Shown here: positions 20,225 to 28,492 of the stretch, in pieces | How positions within the stretch are numbered: position 1 is the stretch's first letter | Layout of the letters: each line of letters begins with the position of its first letter | Assembly (NCBI GenBank): GCA_001897995.1 | Contig: MKRV01000254.1 | Location: 1-64,000 of the forward strand | DNA: 64,000 nucleotides | Source of the DNA: Alphaproteobacteria bacterium 65-37 | GTDB lineage: Bacteria; Pseudomonadota; Alphaproteobacteria; Reyranellales; Reyranellaceae | Reading direction: 5' to 3' | Position numbers and translations under genes: made by a program | The notes under the pieces: model-generated | Database searches by the model: none | Seen by the model: the letters and a program-made list of their open reading frames with translations, nothing else | Told to the model about the DNA's origin: nothing

Positions 20225-21407
20225 CGATCCAGGCCATCAGGCCGGCTGCTGCCAGCAGCACGGCGGCCAGCAGGAAAGGCGCTCCCGGCCACGCCGCGCC
20301 GGGCTGCGCGATGAAGTAGGCAAAGGTGAGCGAGAACAGGGCTGGGCCGACCAGCGACGAGACGCTCATCATCGAATTGTTGGCACCCTGGAGCTGGCCT
20401 TGCTCGGAGGGACCGACCAGCCGGCTCATCAGGCCAAGCGCGGCCGGGCCCGACAGGCCCCAGAACGCCATCACCGGCACGCCCAGCCAGAACAGCGTTC
20501 CGGTGGGAGCCAGCCCGTAGATCGTCATGCCAGCGGCACCGAAAGCAAGTCCCAGGATCAGAGTGCGCCGTTCGCCGAGGTAGGACACTGCCGGCCCGAC
20601 GAGGGCCCCCTGCACGATAGCGGAGCAGACGCCGACCAGCGCCAGGGTGAGACCGACCATCTCCTCCTTCCAGCCGTAGCGATAGCCGGCATAGAGGACG
20701 AAGACGGTCGGCAGGACCTGATGGGCGACGCCGCCGAGAAAATTGACCGCCGACAGGCCAAGCAGGTGAGTGTGCGAGGCCAGCAGCTTCAAGGCGCCGA
20801 CCGGATTGGCGCGTGCCCAGCTGAACCTCATGCGCTTGTCCGGCGACAGCGACTCCGGCAGCACGAACCAGCCGAACGCGGCATTCGCCAAGGTGCCGGC
20901 AGCGGCCACCCAGAAGGGCAGCCGTGGATCCATCCCGCCCAGCAGGCCGCCAGCTGCCGGGCCCAGTACGAAACCCAGGCCAAATCCCACGCCCACCAGG
21001 CCAAAGGCCTTGGCGCGCCCCTCGGGCTTGGTGACATCGGCGATGTAAGCGAAGGCGGTGCTGATCGTGGCCGCCGTGATGCCCGAAATCACCCGGCCGA
21101 CGAACAGCAGCAAAAGCGAAGGCGCCAGGGCCATGAAGATGTAGTCGAGCCCGAGTCCCAGGCAGGAGATCAGGATGATCGGTCGGCGGCCGAAGCGGTC
21201 CGACAGGGCGCCGAGCAGGGGCGAGAACAGGAACTGCATCAGGCCCCAGACCGTCGCGAAGACACCGAAAACCTCGGCGGCGCCGGCGGTGTCGCCGTCC
21301 ATGAACCCGAGGACCAGCGTCGGCAGGACCGGGATCATCAATCCCAGGGACAGGACGTCCAGCGTCACCGTGCAGAAAATGAAGATGAGCGCCCGCCGGG
21401 TGTTCAT
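20187..21407 (-). CDS. MFS transporter, TetA-like drug:H+ antiporter type
   Basis: A 406-aa carrier with 12 predicted helices. It matches the tetracycline/multidrug DHA1 branch: LDVLSLGLMIPVLPTLV in helix 1, motif A LLGALSDRFGRRPIIL after helix 2, ADVTKPEGRAKAFGLVGVGFGLGFVLGP (motif C-like) in helices 4-5, and a weaker second motif A (YLGERRTL). I chose the ATG at 21407 (MNTRRALIFIFCTV), which starts right at helix 1; the longer frame adds a basic, unrelated leader. Substrate uncertain. It is divergent from the secreted-protein gene. Confidence 0.88.
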   Translation of the reverse strand: MNTRRALIFIFCTVTLDVLSLGLMIPVLPTLVLGFMDGDTAGAAEVFGVFATVWGLMQFLFSPLLGALSDRFGRRPIILISCLGLGLDYIFMALAPSLLLLFVGRVISGITAATISTAFAYIADVTKPEGRAKAFGLVGVGFGLGFVLGPAAGGLLGGMDPRLPFWVAAAGTLANAAFGWFVLPESLSPDKRMRFSWARANPVGALKLLASHTHLLGLSAVNFLGGVAHQVLPTVFVLYAGYRYGWKEEMVGLTLALVGVCSAIVQGALVGPAVSYLGERRTLILGLAFGAAGMTIYGLAPTGTLFWLGVPVMAFWGLSGPAALGLMSRLVGPSEQGQLQGANNSMMSVSSLVGPALFSLTFAYFIAQPGAAWPGAPFLLAAVLLAAAGLMAWIVTAAPRPAGPSP

Positions 21408-21475
21408 TGCGGTTGTAGGTGCGACCCGGAAGCCGTCAGCGCAAGGGTGATCTTGTGGTGCTATCCTTTTCCGGA

Positions 21476-22531
21476 ATGAAACGCGCGTTCCGCCGACTGC
21501 TGCTCGCCTGCGCGGTGCTGCTTTTGCTGCAAGTCGACCTCGCACTCGCGCAGGAGAGCAAAGGGCCGATCCGCGGGCTCATCTCCATGGGAGCCTATCG
21601 CTTCGTCGGCTATGGCGGCGATCCGGTCAATACGCTCGAACCGCTCGATGCCAAGCCGGGCATCTTCGGCGGCCTCGTCGTGATCGCGAGCTGGAAGCAG
21701 CTCCAGCCCACGCCCGGCGCCGAGATCGATGCCGGCAACGTAATCGACAAGGCCCTGGCGGAGGTTCGCACCTACAACGAAAGAAACCCGCAGAAACCGC
21801 TCGGTGTGAAGCTCAGAGTATGGGGCGGTTTCGAGGCGCCGGATTGGGCGAAGCACCTCGGGGGGCCGCCCATCGCAACGATCTTCAATGAAAAGCCGCG
21901 CTCAGTGGGGCGCTTCTGGAGTCCAGCCTATCGGGAGGCCTGGGCTCGGCTGCAGCAGCAATTGGCTGTGCGCTTCGACCGGCGACCGCTGATCAACGAG
22001 GTCGCGATCACGAGCTGCATGTCCTACACCGCCGAGCCGTTCGTCGTGCCGATCCAGGAAGGCGTCCTGAGGCCGCTGCGCGCGGCAGGCTTCACGGAGG
22101 CAGCCTATCGGGAATGTCTCGGGGATGCGGTTGCCGACTATGCGCCGTGGCGGCAGTCGCGGCTGGTGCTGTCGGTCAATCCGCTGCGCACCGCGCCGGG
22201 GCAGGGCAACGGTGATCAGGCTTTCACGGAGGGCCTCATGCACGGCTGCCGCCAGACGCTCGGACGCCGCTGCGTGTTCGACAACCACGACCTCGACACC
22301 GGACTTCCGGGGCCGCTCCATCGGATCTACGCCACGATGAAGCAGCTTGGACCGGAGATCGAATTCCAGACCTGGCGGACGACCCCCAAGGACTTCGACG
22401 GAACGATCAGGCTGGGTGTGTCGTACGGTGCGAGCGCGATCGAGCTGTACCAGGACTATGGCGGGTTCCCGCTGGTCGCGAGCTCCCGGCTCCGGCAGTG
22501 GGCGGCAATGCTGGAAAGAAACAGCAGGTAA
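21476..22531 (+). CDS. Secreted protein of unknown function, possibly TIM-barrel glycoside hydrolase-like
   Basis: A 351-aa protein with a signal peptide ([26 protein letters not shown], cut after ALA). The mature part contains patterns reminiscent of (beta/alpha)8 glycosidases: [45 protein letters not shown], and [15 protein letters not shown] near the end. I cannot name a family, and the catalytic acids are not assignable by eye. Its stop lies one base before the tRNA-Pro gene, which is on the other strand. Confidence 0.75.
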   Translation: MKRAFRRLLLACAVLLLLQVDLALAQESKGPIRGLISMGAYRFVGYGGDPVNTLEPLDAKPGIFGGLVVIASWKQLQPTPGAEIDAGNVIDKALAEVRTYNERNPQKPLGVKLRVWGGFEAPDWAKHLGGPPIATIFNEKPRSVGRFWSPAYREAWARLQQQLAVRFDRRPLINEVAITSCMSYTAEPFVVPIQEGVLRPLRAAGFTEAAYRECLGDAVADYAPWRQSRLVLSVNPLRTAPGQGNGDQAFTEGLMHGCRQTLGRRCVFDNHDLDTGLPGPLHRIYATMKQLGPEIEFQTWRTTPKDFDGTIRLGVSYGASAIELYQDYGGFPLVASSRLRQWAAMLERNSR

Positions 22532-22532
22532 T

Positions 22533-22609
22533 TGGTCGGGGCGACAGGATTTGAACCTGCGACCCCCAGTCCCCCAGACTGATGCGCTACCAGGCTGCGC
22601 TACGCCCCG
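22533..22609 (-). tRNA. tRNA-Pro (anticodon GGG)
   Basis: A 77-base cloverleaf read on the minus strand. It has an acceptor stem CGGGGCG / CGCCCCG, D-arm with AGCCTGGTAGCGC, anticodon loop CTGGGGG with anticodon GGG, T-arm GCAGG-TTCGAAT-CCTGT (one G-T pair at the end of the stem), discriminator A and an encoded CCA at 22533-22535. The opening CGGGGYGTAGCGCAGC is diagnostic for proline tRNAs. Confidence 0.96.
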
Positions 22610-22717
22610 ACCGGTGCCCCGGAGCGCTCGGCCCCGCGGCACGGGGGCTTTAGCGCGAATAGCAGCGATGCCGCAAGCTGCCTTGTGGTGATCGTTCGGC
22701 CGACAGATACAGGGACC

Positions 22718-23986
22718 ATGATCGATTCTGCCCAGCGCGTCCTGCTGTTCTCCTCCATCGGCCACGCTTTGATGCACATGATGACGGCCTTCTATGCCGT
22801 GATCGTGCTGACGCTCGCGATCTCCTGGAACCTGCCGGCGGAGGACCTGCTGCGCCTCTACGCCCCGGCGACCGTCCTGCTGGGGGTCATGTCGCTGCCG
22901 GCCGGCTGGGCATCCGACCGGTTCGGCGCCCCGGCCATGATGGTTGTCATGTTCTTCGGGCTCGGCCTGTCGTCGATCGCCTGCGGACTGGTCCCGACGG
23001 GGGACACTTTTGCACTCTCCCTCGCGCTCTGCGGCATCGGCGCCTTCGGTGCCTTCTACCATTCGGTCGGGATCGGCTGGGTGATCCGGACGGCCAAGGA
23101 GCAGGGCCATGCGATGGGCGTGAACGGCCTGTGGGGCAGTGCCGGCCTGGCAATGTACGGGATCGTGCCGGGTGTGCTGATCACGCTGGCCTCCTGGCGC
23201 GCGGCGTTCATCGTGCCTGGCCTGGTCTGCATTGCCGTCGGCGTCGTGCTCTTCGTGCAGATGCGCCAAGGCAAGGTCGGTGACCGACCCATGCCCGCGA
23301 CACCCGGTGTGCAACTGGGGCGGCGCGAGTTCTGGCGGGTCTTCTCGGTGCTGTCGGTCACCATGGCGCTGGAAGGGGTGATCTGGCAGGCCGTCATGTT
23401 CGGCGCCGCCCTGGTCTTAGAGGTGAAGCTCGCACCGGAGATCGCGGCCCTGCGGGATGGCCTGTCGTCCTGGGGTATCGTGACCAAGACGGTCCTGTGG
23501 GTCGGGCTGGCGACCTCCATGATCTATGTCGTCTCGGGTTTCGCGCAGTACGCGATGGGGCGGCGGATCATCGATCGCTACCCGCTGAAGGTGACCTATG
23601 TGATCGCCTCGGCTCTCCAGGTCGGCGCCATGCTGGCACTCGCGATGGGCAACGGCTACGTGGCGCTGCTCGGGGCCATCGCCTCGGCCGTGCTGAGCGC
23701 CGCAGCGGGGCCGATCGAGAACATCCTGATCGCCCGCTATACGCCCAGCCGCTATCACGGACTGGGTTTCGGCGCGAAGTTCGTCGTGGCATTCGGAGCG
23801 GGGCCGCTGGCGATCCTGCTGATCGCCTGGATCCGCGAGACGACCGGCAGTCTCGAGCTTCTGTTCCTGGGCCTTGCCGCCACCTCGGTGGTGATCACGC
23901 TGGTGGCGCTGCTGCTGCCGTCCAATGATCGCGATCGCGGCCAGGAAGCCGTCGGACCGGCGCCGCAGACGGCGCCGGCCGAATAA
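22718..23986 (+). CDS. MFS transporter
   Basis: A 422-aa major facilitator protein with about 12 membrane helices. Motif-A-like LPAGWASDRFGAPAMMV follows helix 2. The N-terminal half includes GHALMHMMTAFYAVIVLTLA and CGIGAFGAFYHSVGIGWVIR, which resemble the fosmidomycin-resistance/Fsr-like group. The ATG at 22718 begins immediately before helix 1. It has its own intergenic region after tRNA-Pro. The C-terminal tail is Ala/Pro-rich. Substrate unknown. It converges with the GST gene with only 19 bases between. Confidence 0.85.
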   Translation: MIDSAQRVLLFSSIGHALMHMMTAFYAVIVLTLAISWNLPAEDLLRLYAPATVLLGVMSLPAGWASDRFGAPAMMVVMFFGLGLSSIACGLVPTGDTFALSLALCGIGAFGAFYHSVGIGWVIRTAKEQGHAMGVNGLWGSAGLAMYGIVPGVLITLASWRAAFIVPGLVCIAVGVVLFVQMRQGKVGDRPMPATPGVQLGRREFWRVFSVLSVTMALEGVIWQAVMFGAALVLEVKLAPEIAALRDGLSSWGIVTKTVLWVGLATSMIYVVSGFAQYAMGRRIIDRYPLKVTYVIASALQVGAMLALAMGNGYVALLGAIASAVLSAAAGPIENILIARYTPSRYHGLGFGAKFVVAFGAGPLAILLIAWIRETTGSLELLFLGLAATSVVITLVALLLPSNDRDRGQEAVGPAPQTAPAE

Positions 23987-24005
23987 TCAGCGTTCTTTTC
24001 GAGCC

Positions 24006-24614
24006 CTACTTGGTGCCGCGGGCCGCCTTGTAGGCCGGCCGCGCCAGGCAGCGATCGAGCCAGGCGCCGGCATTGGGGAAGGGAGCGAAGTCGACCTTGA
24101 TCGGCTTGGCCCAGCTGCAGATCGACGCCAAGTTGAGGTCGGCCACGGTGAAGGTCGAGCCGAGCAGATAGTCACGACCCTGCAACGCGCCATTCAGGAC
24201 GGCGAGCGGCTTGGGCAGCGCCTTCTGCGCCTCTGCGACTGCCTCGGGCTTGCGCTTGTCCGGCGGCGTCATGAACATGTCGATCAGAATGGTGAGCAGA
24301 TGGCGCTCGAGTTCCGTCATGCCCCAGAAGCTCCACTGCCAGGCCAGCGCCTGATCCTCGAGGCTCGCCGGCATGAAGCCATCCTTGCCGTGCTTGGTGG
24401 CGAGATAGAGGTTGATCGCCATCGATTCGAACAGCTTGAAATCGCCGTCGACCAATGCCGGCACCTTGCCGTTGGGGTTGACCTTGAGATAGTCGGCCCC
24501 TTTGAGATCCTTCATCTCCACGGCGACATGCTCGAACGGAATGCCGAGCTCGTGCACGATCCACAACGCGCGAGCGGCGCGCGATGCGGTGGGTCCGTAG
24601 ATCTTGACGGTCAC
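24006..24614 (-). CDS. Glutathione S-transferase family protein
   Basis: A 202-aa soluble protein with an N-terminal thioredoxin-like domain (KIYGPTASRAARALWIVHELGIPFE, and NPNGKVPALVDGDFKLFESMAINLYLA with the glutathione-binding Pro and Glu-Ser) and a C-terminal all-helical domain. Start is the GTG at 24614, with GGGGAGA eight bases before; this begins the protein exactly at the first beta strand. It is the last gene of a minus-strand run with the Rieske oxygenase and may help detoxify its substrate or product. Confidence 0.9.
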   Translation of the reverse strand: MTVKIYGPTASRAARALWIVHELGIPFEHVAVEMKDLKGADYLKVNPNGKVPALVDGDFKLFESMAINLYLATKHGKDGFMPASLEDQALAWQWSFWGMTELERHLLTILIDMFMTPPDKRKPEAVAEAQKALPKPLAVLNGALQGRDYLLGSTFTVADLNLASICSWAKPIKVDFAPFPNAGAWLDRCLARPAYKAARGTK

Positions 24615-24679
24615 AGATAGTCTCCCCAGTCTCAGAAACAACGAGACGATAAAGCAGCCCGCCGCGTCGGTCTAACGCT

Positions 24680-26017
24680 CTATTCCGCCAGTCCGTACTC
24701 GTGCCCGACGTAGCCGTGTGGATGGCCGAAACGCTCGTTCATGATCATCGCCAGATCCTTCTCGGGCGACGCGATCCAGCCACCGGCACGTACCGCATAG
24801 CGGCGGGACGCGGCGGTGGCGGGCGGCGGCTTACCCTGCTGCAGGGCGCGGGCGGCACCCATCACCAGTTTGCGGAACTCGACGATGCCGATGTCGGTCG
24901 GGCCGAGATGCTCCTTGGTGCGGTCCTGGATCGCGCCCTGGCTGTCCTGGATCGCGGCATCCTGGTCCGACACGCCGCTGATCCCGGTGAAGCTCAACGT
25001 CTTCTGAAGATCGCGGTCGATCAGGTAGTCGTTGCCCATGTTGCGCTTGGGCACGTAGTGATCGTCGATCTCGGCATGCAGGCTGAGCCCTTGCGCATAC
25101 TTGGCGCGCTCGGCGTTGGTGAGCGGCCGATCCGGGACCCAGCTGTAGGTGTAGACCCAACAGCTGACGTCATCGATCGGGACCCAGCTTTGCCCATGAT
25201 AGACCTCGCCTGGGAAGGCGACCGGCACCAGCGCGTGGTTGGGTGTCAGGTATTGGGCGATACGCCAGTAGAGGTCGGTCGAGTCCGTCTTGCGGCCGGC
25301 CGCGATGACCAGACCGGCGTCGTGCCCCTGGATCCTGAACTTAGGTCGAGGGTCGTCGGTCACCCAACGGCTGCGATCGGCGAGGCCTGCTTCCTGACCG
25401 ATCGCCGACGTCTTGCGCAGGATGTCGAGCTTGACCGCCTCGTTCTTGGTCGGAATGGCGTGCAGGAACGAAAAATGGGCGGTGTCGATGGCGCCTTCGA
25501 GGCTCTGCACCCAATTGCAGTCCTGGCGCTTCTTCGAGACATAGCGATGGGCGGCAGGAACGAGGCCGAGCTCGAGCTGAGGCAATTCCGGTGTCAGCTC
25601 ACGCGGCCCCATGTAGACCCAGATCATGTCGGCCCATTCGCGCGTCGGATAGGCCAGCAGCTTGATCGTGTCCTTGTAAGTCGACTCCGGCGGCGAGGTC
25701 GGCAGGTCGACACAGTTGCCGTCGATGTCGAACTTCCAGCCATGGAAGGAGCAGCGCAGACCGCACTCCTCGTTGCGGCCGAAATAGAGATTGGCGCCGC
25801 GATGCGGGCAGTGCGGCTCGACGATGCCGACGCGCCCGTCGGTCTGGCGGAAAGCCAGCAGATCCTCGCCCAGGATGCGGATCTTCTTGGGCGGGCCGTC
25901 TCTCTCCTGCAGCTCCTCCGAGAGGAGCGCCGGCATCCAGAACCGACGCAGCAGCTCGCCCATCGGCGTACCCGTACCGGCGGAGGTGAGGAACTCGTTA
26001 TCGGCCTTGCTCAGCAT
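24680..26017 (-). CDS. Rieske [2Fe-2S] aromatic ring-hydroxylating oxygenase, alpha subunit
   Basis: A 445-aa oxygenase related to the phthalate 4,5-dioxygenase group. The Rieske cluster ligands are present (Cys70/His72 in CPHRG and Cys89/His92 in CSFHGWKF). So is the mononuclear iron site EGAIDTAHFSFLH (Asp178, His181, His186). The likely reaction is hydroxylation or O-demethylation of an aromatic acid. No dedicated reductase or ferredoxin gene adjoins it, so electrons must come from a partner elsewhere. It starts nine bases after the stop of the sulfhydrylase gene and is probably co-transcribed with it. Confidence 0.9.
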   Translation of the reverse strand: MLSKADNEFLTSAGTGTPMGELLRRFWMPALLSEELQERDGPPKKIRILGEDLLAFRQTDGRVGIVEPHCPHRGANLYFGRNEECGLRCSFHGWKFDIDGNCVDLPTSPPESTYKDTIKLLAYPTREWADMIWVYMGPRELTPELPQLELGLVPAAHRYVSKKRQDCNWVQSLEGAIDTAHFSFLHAIPTKNEAVKLDILRKTSAIGQEAGLADRSRWVTDDPRPKFRIQGHDAGLVIAAGRKTDSTDLYWRIAQYLTPNHALVPVAFPGEVYHGQSWVPIDDVSCWVYTYSWVPDRPLTNAERAKYAQGLSLHAEIDDHYVPKRNMGNDYLIDRDLQKTLSFTGISGVSDQDAAIQDSQGAIQDRTKEHLGPTDIGIVEFRKLVMGAARALQQGKPPPATAASRRYAVRAGGWIASPEKDLAMIMNERFGHPHGYVGHEYGLAE

Positions 26018-26026
26018 GGCGACCCG

Positions 26027-27328
26027 TCAAGCAGTTGCCTTGGCCAGAGCTTGGTCGAGATCGGCGATGATGTCGCCCACTGTTTCGATGCCGATCGACA
26101 GGCGCAGAACGTCCGGGCCGGCGCCGGCGGCGACGCGCTGCTCGTCGGAAAGCTGGCGATGCGTCGTCGAGGCTGGATGGATGATCAGGCTCTTGGCATC
26201 ACCGATATTGGCGAGGTGGGAGAAGAGCTCGACGCTGTCGACGACCTTGACGCCCACGTCGTAGCCGCCCTTGACGCCGAAGGTGAAGACCGAACCCGCC
26301 CCCTTGGGCAGGTATTTCCGGGCGAGCGAGTGATACTTGTTGGAGGGCAGTCCGGCATAGTTGACCCAGGCGACGGCCGGGTGCTTCTCGAGGTGCTGGG
26401 CGACGGCGAGCGCGTTGGCGCAGTGACGCTCCATGCGCAGCCCGAGCGTCTCGATCCCGAGCATGGTGAGCCAGGCGTTGAAGGGCGCCTGCGAAGGACC
26501 AAGATCGCGCAGGCCGACGGCGTGGCTGTGGAAGGTGTAGGCCATGTCGCCAAACGTCTCGAAGAAGTTCAGGCCGTGATAGGCGGGCTCGGGACCGGCG
26601 AGGCTCGGGAACTTGGCGCCCTTGGCCCAGTCGAACTTGCCCGAATCGACGACCGCACCCCCCATCGACGTGCCGGTGCCGCTCAGGAACTTGGTCGTCG
26701 AATGCACCACCAGGGTCGCGCCGTAATCGATCGGGCGGCAGAGCCAGGGAGTGGCCAGGGTGTTGTCGACCAGCAGAGGAACGCCGGCATCTTCGGCGAT
26801 CCGGGCGATCGCTTCGAGGTCGCAGACGACGCCGCCGGGGTTGGCGAGGCTTTCGATGAAGAAGGCCTTGGTCTTGTCGGTGGCCGCGCGCTTGAAATTG
26901 TCCGGCTGGTCAGCATCGACGACGTTCGCCGTCCAGCCGAACTTCGGATAGGTGTTCTTCATCTGCTGCAGCGAGCCGCCATAGAGGCGGGATGCCGCGA
27001 CGATCTCGGCGCCGGGCGACATCAGCGGGAAGAGGGCGAGGACCTGGGCGGCGTGGCCGGACGACGCCACCGTGCAGCCGCGGCCACCTTCCAATGTCGC
27101 AATGCGAGTCTCGAGGGCGGCGTTGGTCGGGTTGGTGAGGCGCGAGTAGATGAAACCCACGGTCTGCAGGTTGAAGAGCGCCGCGGCGTGATCGGCATCC
27201 TCGAACACATAGGCCGTGGTCTGGTAGATCGGCTGCGCGCGGGCACCGGTGGCGGGGTCGGGGGCAGCCCCTGCATGAACCGACAGCGTGTCGAAACCGT
27301 ATTGTTTGTCGCTCACCGAAATCTCCAT
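26027..27328 (-). CDS. O-acetylhomoserine aminocarboxypropyltransferase / sulfhydrylase family
   Basis: A 433-aa PLP enzyme of the Cys/Met metabolism family (MetY type). Hallmarks are the N-terminal FDTLSVHAG, PIYQTTAYVFED, the phosphate loop SSGHAAQV, DNTLATPWLCRPIDYGA and the PLP lysine Lys213 in STTKFLSGTG. It should form homocysteine (or methionine) from O-acetylhomoserine. The position between a TetR regulator and a Rieske oxygenase is unusual for a biosynthetic enzyme, so a catabolic or sulfur-scavenging role is possible. No SAM-type riboswitch is visible in the 49 bases upstream. Confidence 0.92.
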   Translation of the reverse strand: MEISVSDKQYGFDTLSVHAGAAPDPATGARAQPIYQTTAYVFEDADHAAALFNLQTVGFIYSRLTNPTNAALETRIATLEGGRGCTVASSGHAAQVLALFPLMSPGAEIVAASRLYGGSLQQMKNTYPKFGWTANVVDADQPDNFKRAATDKTKAFFIESLANPGGVVCDLEAIARIAEDAGVPLLVDNTLATPWLCRPIDYGATLVVHSTTKFLSGTGTSMGGAVVDSGKFDWAKGAKFPSLAGPEPAYHGLNFFETFGDMAYTFHSHAVGLRDLGPSQAPFNAWLTMLGIETLGLRMERHCANALAVAQHLEKHPAVAWVNYAGLPSNKYHSLARKYLPKGAGSVFTFGVKGGYDVGVKVVDSVELFSHLANIGDAKSLIIHPASTTHRQLSDEQRVAAGAGPDVLRLSIGIETVGDIIADLDQALAKATA

Positions 27329-27377
27329 CGCAGCCTGAAATCAGAGCCGCGAGCCTAGCCATGTGGCGCCTGAAGCG

Positions 27378-27926
27378 TCAAACCAGCGAGGCGATGAAGG
27401 TTGCGGCCTTGCGTTCGTCGGCGGCCCGCCAGGTCCCGGTGCGATAGAGGTCGACCAGGCCATGAACCAACCCCCAGATGCGGAAGACGCGGGTCCTTGC
27501 GCCTTCTTTCGGGGAACCGACGGCGGCCACTGAAGCGGCAGTCACCCGCCTGATCGCGGGGCCGATGCCGGTTGATGCGCCGTACCATTCGCGCAGGGGC
27601 AAGGAGAACATGAGTTCGTAGAGCTGTTCGTTCGCTAGGGCGAAACGGGCATAGCTGCTCGCCAGCCGTCGGGGAGCGCCGGCGGGGACTTTCTCCAGAA
27701 TGTCGGCCAGGCGGTCGAAGCCGATGGTCGCGACTTCGACCTTGAGGTCGTCGAGGGATTCGAAGTGGCGGTAGAGGGCGCGATGGTTGACGCCGATTTC
27801 GGCTGCCACGGCCCGGAAGGTCAATGCGTCACGGCCTTCGTTCTCCAGGAGGACGAGGGCAGCTTCCAGCGCGGCGCGCCTGGTGTCGCCGTGATGGAAG
27901 GTTTCGCGTTTTTGCCCACGCGCCAC
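27378..27926 (-). CDS. TetR family transcriptional regulator
   Basis: A 182-aa repressor. The helix-turn-helix is at about residues 32-60 (ALTFRAVAAEIGVNHRALYRHFESLDDL), followed by a ligand-binding helical domain of the TetR_C_33-like kind (LREWYGASTGIGPAIRRV). It starts four bases after the thioesterase stop, so both share a transcript. The 25-bp palindrome at the head of this run is its most likely operator, giving autoregulation. The ligand is unknown; an acyl-CoA or aromatic compound would fit the neighbours. Confidence 0.9.
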   Translation of the reverse strand: MARGQKRETFHHGDTRRAALEAALVLLENEGRDALTFRAVAAEIGVNHRALYRHFESLDDLKVEVATIGFDRLADILEKVPAGAPRRLASSYARFALANEQLYELMFSLPLREWYGASTGIGPAIRRVTAASVAAVGSPKEGARTRVFRIWGLVHGLVDLYRTGTWRAADERKAATFIASLV

Positions 27927-27930
27927 GGGC

Positions 27931-28380
27931 TCAGGCGCGTCCGCGCGAGACGTGCCAGTCGACCTTCATCTCGCCGATCTCGGCACCGTCCTCGCTCTTC
28001 AGGGAGACGACGACGGGGAACCGTACCTTGCCCTCGCATCGTACGGTTCGGAGCAGGGCATCGGGCTCGCCCCCGACGCGCGCTTCGGCCGATACCCTGC
28101 CCTTGGCTGGCCCGAGGTAGCGGATGGTCGCTTCGGCGGCCACGGGGCGCAGTTCCAACAGTATCGGCGCAAACGCGCCGGCCATCGCCGCGCCCGAGGC
28201 CGTTTCGCCGAGGGCGAAGAGGGCAGCGGCATGCTGCGTGCCGATATGGTTCAGCCCTTCCGGGCGGAACGGCAGATGGGCCGAGGCATGGCCCTTTCCG
28301 ATCCTGTCGATCTCGACGCCGGCATGCCGGGCGAACGGCACGTTTCGAGCGAGCTGGTCGCGGATCGTCTCATAGAGCAC
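27931..28380 (-). CDS. Hotdog-fold thioesterase, DUF4442/PaaI-like
   Basis: A 149-aa hotdog-fold protein (PFARHAGVEIDRIGKGHASAHLPFRPEGLNHIGTQHAAALFALGETASG). The segment containing NHIGTQHAAALF corresponds to the catalytic or dimer helix of PaaI-like thioesterases. Start choice: ATGs at 28413 and 28404 are in frame but lie inside a perfect palindrome and have no ribosome site. A GTG at 28380 has TAAGG eight bases upstream and starts the protein at LYETIRDQLA, a usual N-terminus for the family. I therefore prefer the GTG, with moderate confidence. It is the first gene of the run that continues to TetR, metY, Rieske and GST. Confidence 0.82.
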   Translation of the reverse strand: MLYETIRDQLARNVPFARHAGVEIDRIGKGHASAHLPFRPEGLNHIGTQHAAALFALGETASGAAMAGAFAPILLELRPVAAEATIRYLGPAKGRVSAEARVGGEPDALLRTVRCEGKVRFPVVVSLKSEDGAEIGEMKVDWHVSRGRA

Positions 28381-28391
28381 GGTGTGAGCCT

Positions 28392-28416
28392 TAAATGTCT
28401 CCATTGGAGACATTTA
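28392..28416 (-). promoter_or_regulatory. Perfect 25-bp palindromic operator, probably for the adjacent TetR regulator
   Basis: Arms TAAATGTCTCCA and TGGAGACATTTA are exact inverted copies of 12 bp around a single central base (28404). It lies at the 5' end of the thioesterase-tetR run, with a possible -35 (TTGCCT) just before it on the minus strand. Length, symmetry and location next to a TetR gene suggest an autoregulatory operator. Confidence 0.7.
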
Positions 28417-28492
28417 GGCAATGCCGACGCCCTTGTCCAGTTCGCATCTCGGTATTGCATCGAACGGACGGAAAGCCCCGGAGCCGTCCAAT

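Noticed and set aside
19731-22609. Possible att duplication of the tRNA-Pro 3' end
   Set aside because: I looked for the T-arm and acceptor sequence near the other border of the accessory genes and found no copy; no integrase gene is present.
24701-27358. An 885-codon plus-strand open frame opposite the Rieske and sulfhydrylase genes
   Set aside because: It is antisense to two well-recognised genes, has a composition typical of a mirror frame in GC-rich DNA (many Arg, Gly, Val, Asp) and no recognisable domain.
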